NCBI GenBank assembly: GCA_022592435.1
Contig: JABYQS010000674.1
Span: forward strand, 1 to 15,656
DNA length: 15,656 nt
Direction of reading: 5' to 3'
Source of the DNA: Cerioporus squamosus
Lineage: Eukaryota > Basidiomycota > Agaricomycetes > Polyporales > Polyporaceae
Shown: positions 1 to 9,400 of the stretch, piece after piece
Layout of the letters: each line of letters opens with the position of its first letter
Numbering within the stretch: the first letter of the stretch is position 1
Program-made: the position numbers and the translations under genes
Notes under the pieces: model-generated
The model's input: only the letters and a program-made list of their open reading frames with translations
Databases searched by the model: none
What the model was told of the DNA's origin: nothing

Positions 1-256
1 TCCATGGAAGGCCATGCATTTCTGGGAAGGTGAGTTGAGTTCCTGCTCGGCCAGTTTGGACGACTGCTCACGATGGCTTACCAGCCGATGGGCTTCGTTC
101 CCATGGCGAGCAGCCCTCCTCTGCTACCACGATGGCGTCCGCTCTCGAACCGCTCGACAGGCGAGCGTCCTCCTCAGTTCGCAGCGGGACTACCCAGCCG
201 GCGAGCCCACCTGTTCAGCACTCCTGGTCGGCCGTTGACTTCGAGTGCTCGAGCTC
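1..256. other. Left flank, no gene
   Basis: GC-rich sequence with short open frames in all three forward frames and no recognisable product. A GTGAGT donor-like site lies near position 30, but no exon can be supported. The stretch ends in a copy of the repeat unit that is found again at 2530-2591. Confidence 0.5.
227..255 (+). repeat. Left copy of 34-bp repeat core
   Basis: The 29 bases from GTCGGCCGTTGACTTCG to CTCGAGCT recur at 2539-2567 in the same orientation with one difference (GTTGAC against GCTGAC). This copy lies directly outside the left end of the 2.27 kb element, while the other copies lie directly outside its right end. That fits insertion of the element into an existing short tandem array. 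Confidence 0.75.
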
Positions 257-282
257 ATCAGGAAAACCCTCCCCGGGGAATG
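257..282 (+). repeat. Left terminal inverted repeat
   Basis: 26 bp starting ATCAGGAAAACCCTCCCC. It matches the reverse complement of 2504-2529 except at one base (G against T at position 19). Inside it lie AT-rich words such as CATAATTCT and CCGAAATTAT, of which looser versions occur inside the right repeat. Confidence 0.75.
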
Positions 283-2268
283 CTGAGGAATGTATCATAA
301 TTCTGGGGAATTCCACCGCATTCCGAAATTATGATGATGTCCAGGATGATGATGAAATCCAAGGTACCCCCTTGGGCATAAGTCAGATTATGGTGTAATG
401 ACACGAAATGACAGAGATTACGAGTACTATTCGGGGGATACAGGCGTCCGACACGCTCCATATTTACTGTGCATTCGCCTCATTCAGCCAGCAGTCTGAG
501 CATGCGATTAACAATTGTGTCATTAAATGATAGTAAGCTACGGTACATGATCGAGACACTATGTTACAGAGGAAATGAACCACAGTAAATGAGATATAGC
601 GCGACGGAAGTCCGAGTTCTTGACGGCGTAGTTGACATCGGCCCCTACATTGCGCGGAGGTCTGCGAGAACGGCATGGAACGAGATGACCGGAACAGACA
701 AAGAGATGGCCAGCGGATAGCGAGACACAGTGAGAGCGAGACGGCAATGGTGTATGAGCGAGACACGGGGGCGGCTGGAGTGGGAGAGCAAGATGCAGTA
801 GAAGCCAGACGGTGAGAGCCAGATGGCGGCGTAAAGTGAGACGGTGGCACAGGGAGAGCGAGGCGGCTGAACATGAAGCGGAGAGCGACCTGGATAATGG
901 ACAAGACGACCGGCAAGACGAGGCCATAAGAGGACAAGGTGGTGAGAACTTGCGCGAGTCGACGAGGGACGACACAGTAGAGGGAGGGAGAAGTACAGGT
1001 GAAAGGGCCCGGGTGACGGCTTCGTAGAACGGTTGGCGGCCGTCTTCAGCTTGACAACGGCAACAGTCGGAGAGGACGGAATTAAGTTCAATGTGCTGGC
1101 AGATGTAGGATGGATCATACCGTGATGGTCGTCAATAGTGCATGCCTCTGCTATTCCTACTTCTGTGCCCCATCCGCTCGCAGAGTCGTCGTCAGGCTGG
1201 TTGACGTGCTCCACTAAGAGCATGCTAGTGGGAATGTTCCACTTCCTTGTCGCTGGAAACGACTATGGACCCGCACACTAGGCAGTCTGTATGCTGGCTA
1301 ACAAGCAGAGTAGAACAGGTTATGACTACTCACAGAGCAGGAGGGAGGGTGATGTACAGCGAGAGTGAGCGGAAGAGAGCAAGGACGGAGACCCGGAGTC
1401 ACAGTGACGTGGCGCCTTCAAGTACACTTCGGGGTTTGCCGTATATTAGGCGCTGTGCCACTTAGCTGCACGCGTATGATGCCGCCGCTCCCTTGCTCTC
1501 TACTACTGACTACCTCTACTGCATCTAAGTACTCTCGCAAGCTTGGCCGTCCACCAACTCGCACCGCTCGCTTCTGCATCACGGATGTGCTCTAGGGTGA
1601 TACCAACAGGAGCTCGCCCTCTGTCTTCTCCAGAGCTCTTCGAGACTGACTTCCCCAGCATCCTCATTGTGCATAGGTCAGATCCGGATGTGTCCCGTCG
1701 ACCAACGACCCGAGCGAATATAGGGATAGACCAGGACAGTGCCAAGGGCAGTAGTCGCAGCCAGGTAAGTCTACCTGCCTCTTCAGTCTCATCTTCCTGC
1801 CCGCTTGCTCCTCCGCACATGCTCCCTCTTATCCCCTTTTGCTTCTCGTCCTCCCCTTCCTACTCTCGCATTCTTGCACTCTCGCATCCCACTTACCAAC
1901 CCACTCTCGCCCTCTTACCGGTGTTCGCTGCCCAATCTTATCACCTGCTGTTACTGGCCTATCTCTCCGTTCTCGCCCATGTTCCCTCAGTTTCCCATCT
2001 CTTGTGCTTGCTTCACTCAACTGTTCCCGGGCCATCTTGTCTCTGTCGTCCGTCGGCTTGCCCGCTCTTGTACTTGATACCTCTATCATAATTCCCAATT
2101 CTATCATGCAGACCACAATGTCATGATGCAACTATCTGAGCCTTGACGAGGCAATCACGTCTCTTCTGCGGGTTGTCGGCTCTTCGAGAGCATCCAGTAA
2201 CGTGGGCACCGTGAGCTCTGCTCTGTCAGTGTAGCCTCGATGGGGCTTGCCAGCGGCGTACTCTCTTC

Positions 2269-2300
2269 ACGGAGCATTTCGCTATGAGAAAATGCTCCGT
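2269..2300. repeat. 11-bp perfect stem-loop
   Basis: ACGGAGCATTT (2269-2279) pairs exactly with AAATGCTCCGT (2290-2300) around a 10-base loop. It lies about 230 bp inside the right end of the 2.27 kb element. No T-run follows it, and there is no CTRR end of the Helitron type. Confidence 0.7.
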
Positions 2301-2503
2301 CATGAGCTTGCTTAATCCCCCATAATGCGTAAAATCAGTATCTCCTCTTCATGTGCCACTAAGCGTTCGCCGACTGCTCAGCGTCACCACCAACATTATG
2401 TGCGATACTGAACGATACTGGACTATTATGCTGAATGCCGAGGACTTACGCAGGTTTCGCGGTATTATGCATAATTCTAGAGAATGTGGCCGTAATTTCG
2501 GCA

Positions 2504-2529
2504 CATTCCCAGGGGAGGGTTTTCCTGAT
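2504..2529 (-). repeat. Right terminal inverted repeat
   Basis: This is the mirror of 257-282 (25 of 26 bases). It is followed directly by GCTTGCC, the start of the 34-bp tandem unit. Confidence 0.75.
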
Positions 2530-2591
2530 GCTTGCCAGTCGGCCGCTGACTTCGAGTGCTCGAGCTTGCCAGTCGGCCGCTGACTTCGAGT
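2530..2591 (+). repeat. 34-bp tandem repeat, two copies
   Basis: The 28-base block starting GCTTGCCAGTCGGCCGCTG is present exactly at 2530-2557 and 2564-2591, with GCTCGA between the copies (period 34). The core is also present at 227-255, on the other side of the 2.27 kb element. Confidence 0.85.
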
Positions 2592-2828
2592 AGCGTCGAC
2601 TGAAAGCGATTGGGCTATATCCAGGGCATCTGTGTGAGTCGTGAGCGGGACCTTGGACAATATGGCACTTACTGTTGGTAGGAGGTACAGGGAGGAGAGT
2701 CCGAAACGATACGTATGTCGTCAAAGGGACACTACGGGAAGTAAACCCATTATAAATCAGTGTTATTCACTTTGAACCCCCGCAAACAATGTATAGAACA
2801 TTGGGCACCGCCACAGTTAAAATCAATG
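2592..2828. other. Spacer between the two elements
   Basis: Short spacer that turns AT-richer towards the mariner-type element. No gene, repeat or splice pattern is supportable here. Confidence 0.5.
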
Positions 2829-2830
2829 TA

Positions 2831-2872
2831 CTCGTGGGCGCCTAAAGTGTCCGAACACCTTGGGTTAGGTGT
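2831..2872 (+). repeat. Left TIR plus subterminal hairpin
   Basis: The 30-bp inverted repeat (2831-2860) overlaps a stem: ACACCT (2855-2860), loop TGGGTT, AGGTGT (2867-2872). Confidence 0.7.
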
Positions 2873-3719
2873 ACCATGAGGGCATAATGAAATATAGATA
2901 TCTTGGTCACTTCACAAGAAACATTGAAGCCCTTCAGTGCATATGGTAGACAGGCATCTGAGCTTCTAGTATATATGGGTGACACTGTATGGTTCACTCT
3001 GTGGCATTCTGTAAAGTATTAACTTTATCTGAGGTGTACAAAATCCATTCTTCCCATCCCTGCCCTTATAAGTACTGTCCAAACTTACTGAGATGATCTC
3101 ATAAAAATTGCAATGGGGACCTTAGAGACCCCTGCATGTAATATATGAATGGTGGGATGGACCAGGGAAGTCTGAGGGAGCTATCGCCTGAGAAACATGG
3201 GAGACGGATTGATATAATTGCATATGGAACATCACTTGTCCTGAATTCAGTCTCTCAAGGGCTGCTACCAAACTGCTGATAGTATCAATGAATATTGAGA
3301 GTGCAGTAGTCATGCATGCAGTGGACCATGTGTGTCTGTATACATTAGTTGAACGACTAAGACTGCATAAGCAAAACCATGTATGTTACGCCTGTTCATC
3401 TGGCAAGTTTCACTGACGATAACTCTCCTGGTAGTCCTCTTCAGATCCCTTGTTTTATATGGTGCATACAGCAAGCTCTGAACTATCTGTGGGTATATTT
3501 GTGAGGTTGTCTCAATAGGCCCTTACAGACTTATTGGGGCAGGAAGGAGAAAAGTACCTTACCAAGAGTTCATGCTCTCCAGACAGCTAGAGACTGTTGC
3601 ACACAGTTTTATTCACATATACTATGAGCTCAGATTTTTGTCTACATTATGTGGCTACATGTTCTGACTAACCCTTGATTGTGAGCAAGATTCATGTGTT
3701 ACAATATCCGCACCAAGAG

Positions 3720-3759
3720 CGCCTAATGCAGGCGTTCGAACACTTTAGGCGCCCACTAG
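3720..3759 (-). repeat. Right TIR plus subterminal hairpin
   Basis: This is the mirror of the left end. Inverted repeat 3730-3759 overlaps the stem CGCCT (3720-3724), loop AATGC, AGGCG (3730-3734). Compared with the left stem, an A-T pair is replaced by G-C and pairing is kept. Confidence 0.7.
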
Positions 3760-3811
3760 TACATGACTTATACGCGTTTGTAACATTGATCAGGATTTTT
3801 TATACAGATCA

Positions 3812-4627
3812 ATGTCTAAAGCATTTCTTACCACACTGATAATAGCTGCTGCGCCCGCTCATATATCAGCGCGCAGAGCGTTGTCTTACAATTGTTGGCA
3901 CATTGATTATCGGCGTTTCGAACGCTGTACAGTCGCGGCTTCCCGCCCTCTCATCCATCCCTCTACACCGGGCTTGACCCGCCTCCAGGATCGACCTGTT
4001 TCCCCGTGCACAACGCGTGGCTGCTTAGCTTCAACCGCTTCCTGGCTTCCTTCGACCTGCACGTCGCAGGGGTCCACGCCATCCTCGCCCTTGCCCTGTT
4101 CTCTCCCTTCTCGCAACCCCCGCACGTTGCCTTCACCTGCTCATTTGGGGCTGTTGCGCGTTGGGTCTTCGATCGCCCTGTGCCCGAGGCACTTCTCAAC
4201 TCTGCCTGGGTTCGCCATTCCGCAAGGCTACTCGTACTCGAAGTACAGTGTCTTGGAGCAGATCCTGCAGACCGCGGTGCGCAGACCCACCCTGTGCGCC
4301 CCTCTTGTGGCCACACAAGCTCTTTGGCAACAACAGTTGCAGCAGGTTCGCGATGGAAAGATGGAGAACAAGGGAGCAATCACAGGTGCGTCCTCGCTTC
4401 CTCCACTCCCCAGTGCGCATACCGTACCCAAGAACATACCACCCTGGTCTCTCACACTCACGCCGTCTCGTCGACACCGGTTCTCTACACCCCGTTCTTT
4501 GAGCCAAGTCACTCCAAATAGTGGGCGTTCCATTGTACACAAAGTCATGCCAGAGGTGCGTACTTATCTAGTCTACGAGAACACTCGTCTGTGTTCATCC
4601 GTCCCACCGTCCGGGTTCCCGAGCTAG
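3812..4627 (+). CDS. Weak hypothetical ORF, 271 aa
   Basis: The longest ATG-started frame in the left half. The product is rich in Ser, Pro, Arg and Leu, with no domain, signal peptide or membrane pattern I can name. Other frames over the same bases are also open (4006-4521 plus, 4196-4548 minus), which argues that openness here reflects base composition. A GTGCGT donor-like site at about 4385, directly after the most protein-like part (roughly residues 140-191, with a Gln-rich run), would give a shorter exon if spliced. It starts 50 bp from the end of the mariner-type element. Most likely not a gene. Confidence 0.15.
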   Translation: MSKAFLTTLIIAAAPAHISARRALSYNCWHIDYRRFERCTVAASRPLIHPSTPGLTRLQDRPVSPCTTRGCLASTASWLPSTCTSQGSTPSSPLPCSLPSRNPRTLPSPAHLGLLRVGSSIALCPRHFSTLPGFAIPQGYSYSKYSVLEQILQTAVRRPTLCAPLVATQALWQQQLQQVRDGKMENKGAITGASSLPPLPSAHTVPKNIPPWSLTLTPSRRHRFSTPRSLSQVTPNSGRSIVHKVMPEVRTYLVYENTRLCSSVPPSGFPS

Positions 4628-4862
4628 TCCTTCCACCACCATTCTGTGCTTCCCAGACCGCGCATGCGCGGGCACAAGAATATGTCGTACAACCTCGAGA
4701 TGCGTCCCCACCTGGTCTCCGCGACTCCGCCAGCGTGTCCACCTCATCTCAGCAACCAAGCTACGAACCGCCTGAGAACGACACCATTCTCGCTCAAGCA
4801 GACAGCCCGGATCCGCACCTCCATTGCCGCATCTCGCCGCCCAGTCACTTTCTTACGCTCGC

Positions 4863-4879
4863 GCCTGCCTGCCTGCCTG
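4863..4879 (+). repeat. (GCCT)4 microsatellite
   Basis: Four tandem GCCT units plus one base, in the GC-rich spacer. Confidence 0.8.
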
Positions 4880-5383
4880 TCCGCACCACCTATAACCCTG
4901 AACACGGCCTTCCGCCGACTGGGACGCCTCATGCAGAGAGATACATGGCTGGGGAATAGGGCTGTGACAACATACCGCATAGTATAGGACATGTGCGTGC
5001 TACTTACCTCATGTCTATTATCTAGCTACGTCTATCTGCAATATATACTTCGTTCTTTGCAGCGTTGGCGCAGACACGAAGAGCGAGACGACATACCCAT
5101 GCTGGTGCAGGCTGGGAGACTCCTTCGAGTGATGGTGAGTTCACGCATTGAGGCTGCCGGTGAGAACCTGATATGGACTCACCGTGGGGCAGGAGCATGA
5201 TGCGTTAGTGCCTTGCATTATGGCCGCTTGACGCAGGAGCCATAACCTGGGAGGAGAACGGTACAGTAGACAGTCAGCAAGAAACACGCCAGAGCCAACA
5301 CGGTCAGCCGGGAAAACAACGCACTGTGCGCTCAACCGACGAGCATGGACATCCACACGGTAGACAGGCAATTCCGAGGACTG

Positions 5384-5399
5384 TCCCGATCAGCTCGAG
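5384..5399 (+). repeat. 16-bp direct repeat, copy 1
   Basis: TCCCGATCAGCTCGAG occurs here and at 5693-5708, in both cases followed by a GC-rich GAGRCGG-type stretch. Probably a short local duplication. Confidence 0.6.
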
Positions 5400-5692
5400 G
5401 CGGCGGCCGCTGATAGGCAGCGCATGCCGTTGCGCGTGTACCACTGTCTCTGCCACCTTGTCCTGCCGCCATATTGCACATCAACGTCCTCTCTGTACCT
5501 GCGCACCGACCACGAAGCCCAACGCACGCGTCGACACTCGGAACTCACTCGGAGTCGAACAAAACTCGCCGCCCTCACGCTGACACGAGCAGCTGCGTCC
5601 TCAATGTCAGCAAAGCTCGTGCACGACAACCTCAACACATCCGCTGGCCCGACGATGACCGACTCGCTCACCGTGTCGCAATCCAAATGTGT

Positions 5693-5708
5693 TCCCGATC
5701 AGCTCGAG
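5693..5708 (+). repeat. 16-bp direct repeat, copy 2
   Basis: Exact second copy of 5384-5399. Confidence 0.6.
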
Positions 5709-6494
5709 ACGGGCGCGCGCTGTCTCATCCCGCGTCCGAGACGACTGCCTCCCTCTCCCTTCCCGTCCTTCCAGCCACTCAAGAACTATTTTCGCACCTC
5801 CGCTTCACCCTCAAGACCACTACAATACACGCCTTATAGCTACTACATAAGTTATAGTTCTTACACAATTCGCTTCGTCCACCATTCCTCTCCGACGCGC
5901 CCCGGTGATCGCGTGTCGCGTACATTAAGCCGTTGGCGCTCTTCTTGTACTAAGCTCTTCCCGAGTTCCAGTACTTTCCTCCCATCCTCATCCCCCTCAC
6001 GACCACTCATACATGTAGCTATGTCACTCACTACGGTACGCATGTATATAGAGACTGTGTACACCATAAGTTGCAGCTCCCCCCTTCGACCGCATGACTC
6101 CGTCTGCGGCTTCGACTTGAACCTCGACCTCTGATGCTCAATCCTCGTGCTTATGCCCTCATTTCAACCTCTAGCTCATCTCTCACTTCGCACACTCGTT
6201 CTACTAGTAGCCCTCACGCCACTCCCGGATGCGGAGTCGATACGCGTTTGATTCGACAACATATACTCGATGCACAAGCTCGCTACTACCTAACACAACT
6301 CCCTCGCTCTCTCCTTCTCCGTCAACTCTCTCTCTCCCTCCCCTCCTCACGACTCCCCTTGTGTACGCCCAACCGCGGCGGACCCTTCACAACCTTCACA
6401 CTACCCTCGGAGTGAGTGTTAGTCTATAAGCACATACTGCATCATCCTGAGCTTGAGTCGGCACCGCTGCTTCTCCCATCCATTTGCTTCTACA

Positions 6495-9400
6495 CTATGT
6501 ATCAGGCAAGTCATCTTGGTCTGAGTCGCTGTCTGCATCTGGAACAATCTGCTCAGCGTTATTAGCAAACACTGCTCGTGCGAGGTCATGGCTGCGGTCG
6601 ATGATTCCCCAGGACTTGCGCGACCGTACACGTCCCACCACAGTGAACGGCGGAGAGATTGACAATCGTCTCAGCTCGGTAGGTGTCATAGAGTGTGAGC
6701 TGGGTTGCTGCATCCTCTCCTCGAGTGTTGCAAGGCTGGACATATGCAAGGAGGAGAGTCGTTCCGCCTAGGGTGTCCCAGTGAGGGACAGGATCGAAAC
6801 TGATCTCGAAGACAGCAAGCAAGATGCCGTACTGCACGACATCTCGCAGAGTTCCATCGCGGGCTCGAACCCTTCCATCATACTAGTCAGACAAGTGTCA
6901 GCAAGCTGCCCATGACACATGCAATGGAATGAACATACCCGCACATATGAGCAGTTGCGCTCATATGTCCCGAGCCGTTCGCGTTGACCAATATACCCCC
7001 TGATGCTATCACCCCCTTCCCCAATGCGGATCTTCGCCCATGCCAGGACCGTGTGTGGCAAGGCCTTTTGATACACCGTGCTTCTGCCTCCGATGAGGGC
7101 GGCCAGGTGCAGCCCTATCAGACGACGAGTGTCCTCGGTCAGCGTATGGTTGGCATAGCAGGGACGTCTCAGGTAGTGGAGAGGATCTGCACATGAAGGG
7201 ATGTTAGTCAATACACGGCACAATAGAGTGCAGGGAGCGTACAGCTGGGCACAAGGACTTCACTGTCGGTAGCTCCTCCAGAGTCCTTTCTTGAGGCAAA
7301 GAGATCGTCCTCTTCGAGGTTGTACTTGGCTGTAATCTGAGATGCATGCGCGAAGTTGAGGACACGGCGGTCAAGGTTTGCCCAAGGACGAGAACGTGAG
7401 GTGAGAGACCTCTTGAGCTTCCTGCAGAAGCATTCCATGAAGAACGTCCACGTCACCCACATGGGTCCACAATGGAGGATGTCGTCGACGATGTGGAGTA
7501 GCCCGTGAACTACAACCAGGCAAGTGTTGAGCCGCTTGGTTTTGTACTGATAGTAGTAGCGTTCATATCGGTCGACCCATGAGATGATCTTGGCACGTAG
7601 CTCCTCGAGTTCGTCCCAGCGGATCTCAAACTTCAGTGTGGTGTGCATGATGTCGATGAGATCGCACATGTGCTTGTAGTAGCGCTCATCCTGGAAGCGG
7701 CCGCGAAGGACGATAGGGGCAATGTACATGAACCAGAAGGCCCATGTCTCCGCTGTCCACATGTCGCGTGCAGTGAGGAGGTCAGGGATGGAACCAATGA
7801 AGGCAGCAGGAATTAGGGGGACGGCGTTGCGGGTCTCGTCTCGGATCTCCTCCCATATCTTCTCTGGGATGACGAACCGGCCTTCAAGGTCCTTGAAACA
7901 CCCCATCCACATTGCGATGAGATTGGGCACATTGTTCTCAGAGAACAAGTGCATCCATTCCCAAGGAAATGAGTGGGCATAGTCAAGAGCAGAGCGCACG
8001 CGACGGCCGAGAGCCGGCCCGATGAAGTCAGGCCTATTGGTGCGGATGCCATAGTATTGGCCGAGCTGGTCCCGATATGTTGCGGTAGGAGCAGCGGTGA
8101 TCTTCTCAACCTGGGCAAGGACCTCCTCATGTGTGCGAAGCGGGAGATCCTGTGGGTCCCAACGCGAGCGAGCTTCGCCTCGGATATGAGGCTGCTCGAG
8201 AGGAACATAGTAGTTCGTCTTGCCTGGCATGCGAACACCACGTATGCTGCATGAGCGACAAGGGACAATTGCGTTGACTCCACGCATATTGAGGAGCTTC
8301 ATGATGGCGATGATGTCGCCTAGACAGAAGATGCAGTAGCCATGTAGGAGGAATACCTCGCGCTGAAGCGCATCAAAGGTGGGGACACCATGTGCAAGTT
8401 TTGCGCACTCATCTTCGAAGGGAATGAGGAAGGACCAGAGATGCTTCGGCGACAGAGGGCCGCCAATGACACCTATGCAGATGAGGTTCTCCAGATGAGT
8501 GCGAACCTCGGGTGGGAGGTTGTAGTTGAGCAGGAGGAGGGGTGTCGCAGATGGACCACCTCTATTGCGCTTGAACAAGAGGTATCCATCGCATGAGAGC
8601 GCCAGCGTGATGTCGCGTGGATCGGAGAAGTGATAGTGCGAGAGCTCCATGCCATCGACGTTAATGTGTGTCTTGCAGAGTCGCTTGTAATGTTCCGAGC
8701 TGAACACGTCCTTGATGGTATTGGGGATATCGATGAACTTGTCGCGATACTGGAGTGACTTGATGAGACGGATACATTGGTACAGTGCTTGGAGACGAGG
8801 GATGAATGGAATGTAGCAGAAGTATCGCCGTGGCACTCCAGCCTTTGTCCGGCGGGGCTGCGCGCACTCCGGTATGGGACAGCGGTCCGCATCCGAATAT
8901 TTGCCCAGATAACAGACACAAGAGTTGATACAACACTCGTACCACTCTGGTTTGAGCCCAGACAGAGCCACAACACGGTGGAGAAGAACCCAGTCTGAGT
9001 TCAGATGGAGTCGGCGGCAGAATGCATGACGAAACTTGTCATATGTTGCATGGGACACATTGGCGAGATACCGCAGCCGGAAGGCGCAAACGTTGTCATG
9101 CTCCTCCTCCGTGAGCTCATGTGTCACTACACACAGTATCAGAGCTATGAAAAGCACATTTTTACACAGCATGGACTCACAGACATCATGCCTACTGGCC
9201 TCTGCTTCTTCTTCAAGCCGTGCAACTAGTTCCTCTCCAACTTCTTCTATCAAGCGAGTGCGCTCGTCCGGAAGGTCTTCAGGCTCTCCGGAGTACCTCA
9301 GCTCGTCCGGAAGATTCTCTGGCCCTGGAGAGGGTGCCTGAGATGGCGGAGGTGAGTCTGATTCGACCTCCACCTCCAGTTCGGAGTGATGATCACGTGT

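Larger units (their letters stand above)
257..2529. mobile_element. 2.27 kb TIR element, non-autonomous
   Basis: The two ends are inverted repeats of 26 bp with a single mismatch, starting ATCAGGAAAACCCTCCCC. Immediately outside, GCT precedes the left end (one extra C intervenes) and GCT follows the right end, so a 3-bp target duplication is possible but not clean. The interior has open frames up to about 190 residues on either strand. They overlap in several frames, are made of purine-rich (about 640-1020) or pyrimidine-rich (about 1770-2075) low-complexity sequence, and match nothing I recognise. A GTAAGT donor at 1765-1770 follows an open frame, but I cannot build a gene from it. No transposase motif was seen, so the element would need one supplied in trans. 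Superfamily unknown. Confidence 0.55.
2831..3759. mobile_element. 929-bp mariner-type MITE-like element
   Basis: The ends are 30-bp inverted repeats with three mismatches, CTCGTGGGCGCCTAAAGTGT on the left and CTAGTGGGCGCCTAAAGTGT read inwards from the right. Each is flanked by TA (2829-2830 and 3760-3761), the target duplication expected of Tc1/mariner elements. The interior is clearly AT-richer than the DNA on either side, and its longest open frame is only 63 residues (3122-3313, minus), with no transposase motif, so the element is non-autonomous. Just inside each end is a small hairpin whose stem is preserved by a compensating base-pair change. At 929 bp it is long for a MITE, so a deletion derivative of a full element is the alternative. 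Confidence 0.7.
3762..6494. other. Gene-poor GC-rich spacer
   Basis: About 2.7 kb with overlapping open frames on both strands (up to 271 residues at 3812-4627 plus, and 236 residues at 5424-6134 plus). Composition is rich in C and T on the plus strand, so stops are scarce and openness is weak evidence. Donor-like GTGCGT sites follow open frames near 4385 and 4556. A 72-base exon-like block, 5063-5134, sits between TTTGCAG and GTGAGT and reads 24 codons without a stop. None of the translated pieces resembles a family I know. Part of this stretch is presumably the 3' side of the transposase element, whose left end should lie here. Confidence 0.4.

Noticed and set aside
645..1223. 192-residue open frame on the minus strand
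   Set aside because: Lies in purine/pyrimidine-skewed DNA with two other minus frames open over the same bases; no recognisable protein.
1543..2091. 182-residue open frame with a GTAAGT site inside
   Set aside because: The part after 1770 is pyrimidine-rich, the opposite strand is equally open, and no downstream exon could be joined.
2269..2320. Helitron 3' end (hairpin followed by CTRR)
   Set aside because: No CTRR motif within 15 bases on either side of the stem, and no TC-type 5' end was found.
257..2529. hAT-type element with 8-bp target duplication
   Set aside because: Ends begin ATCAGG, and the eight flanking bases on the two sides do not match.
5424..6134. 236-residue open frame, plus strand
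   Set aside because: Ser/Arg/Thr/Pro-rich low-complexity translation of CT-rich DNA, with other frames also open and no motif.
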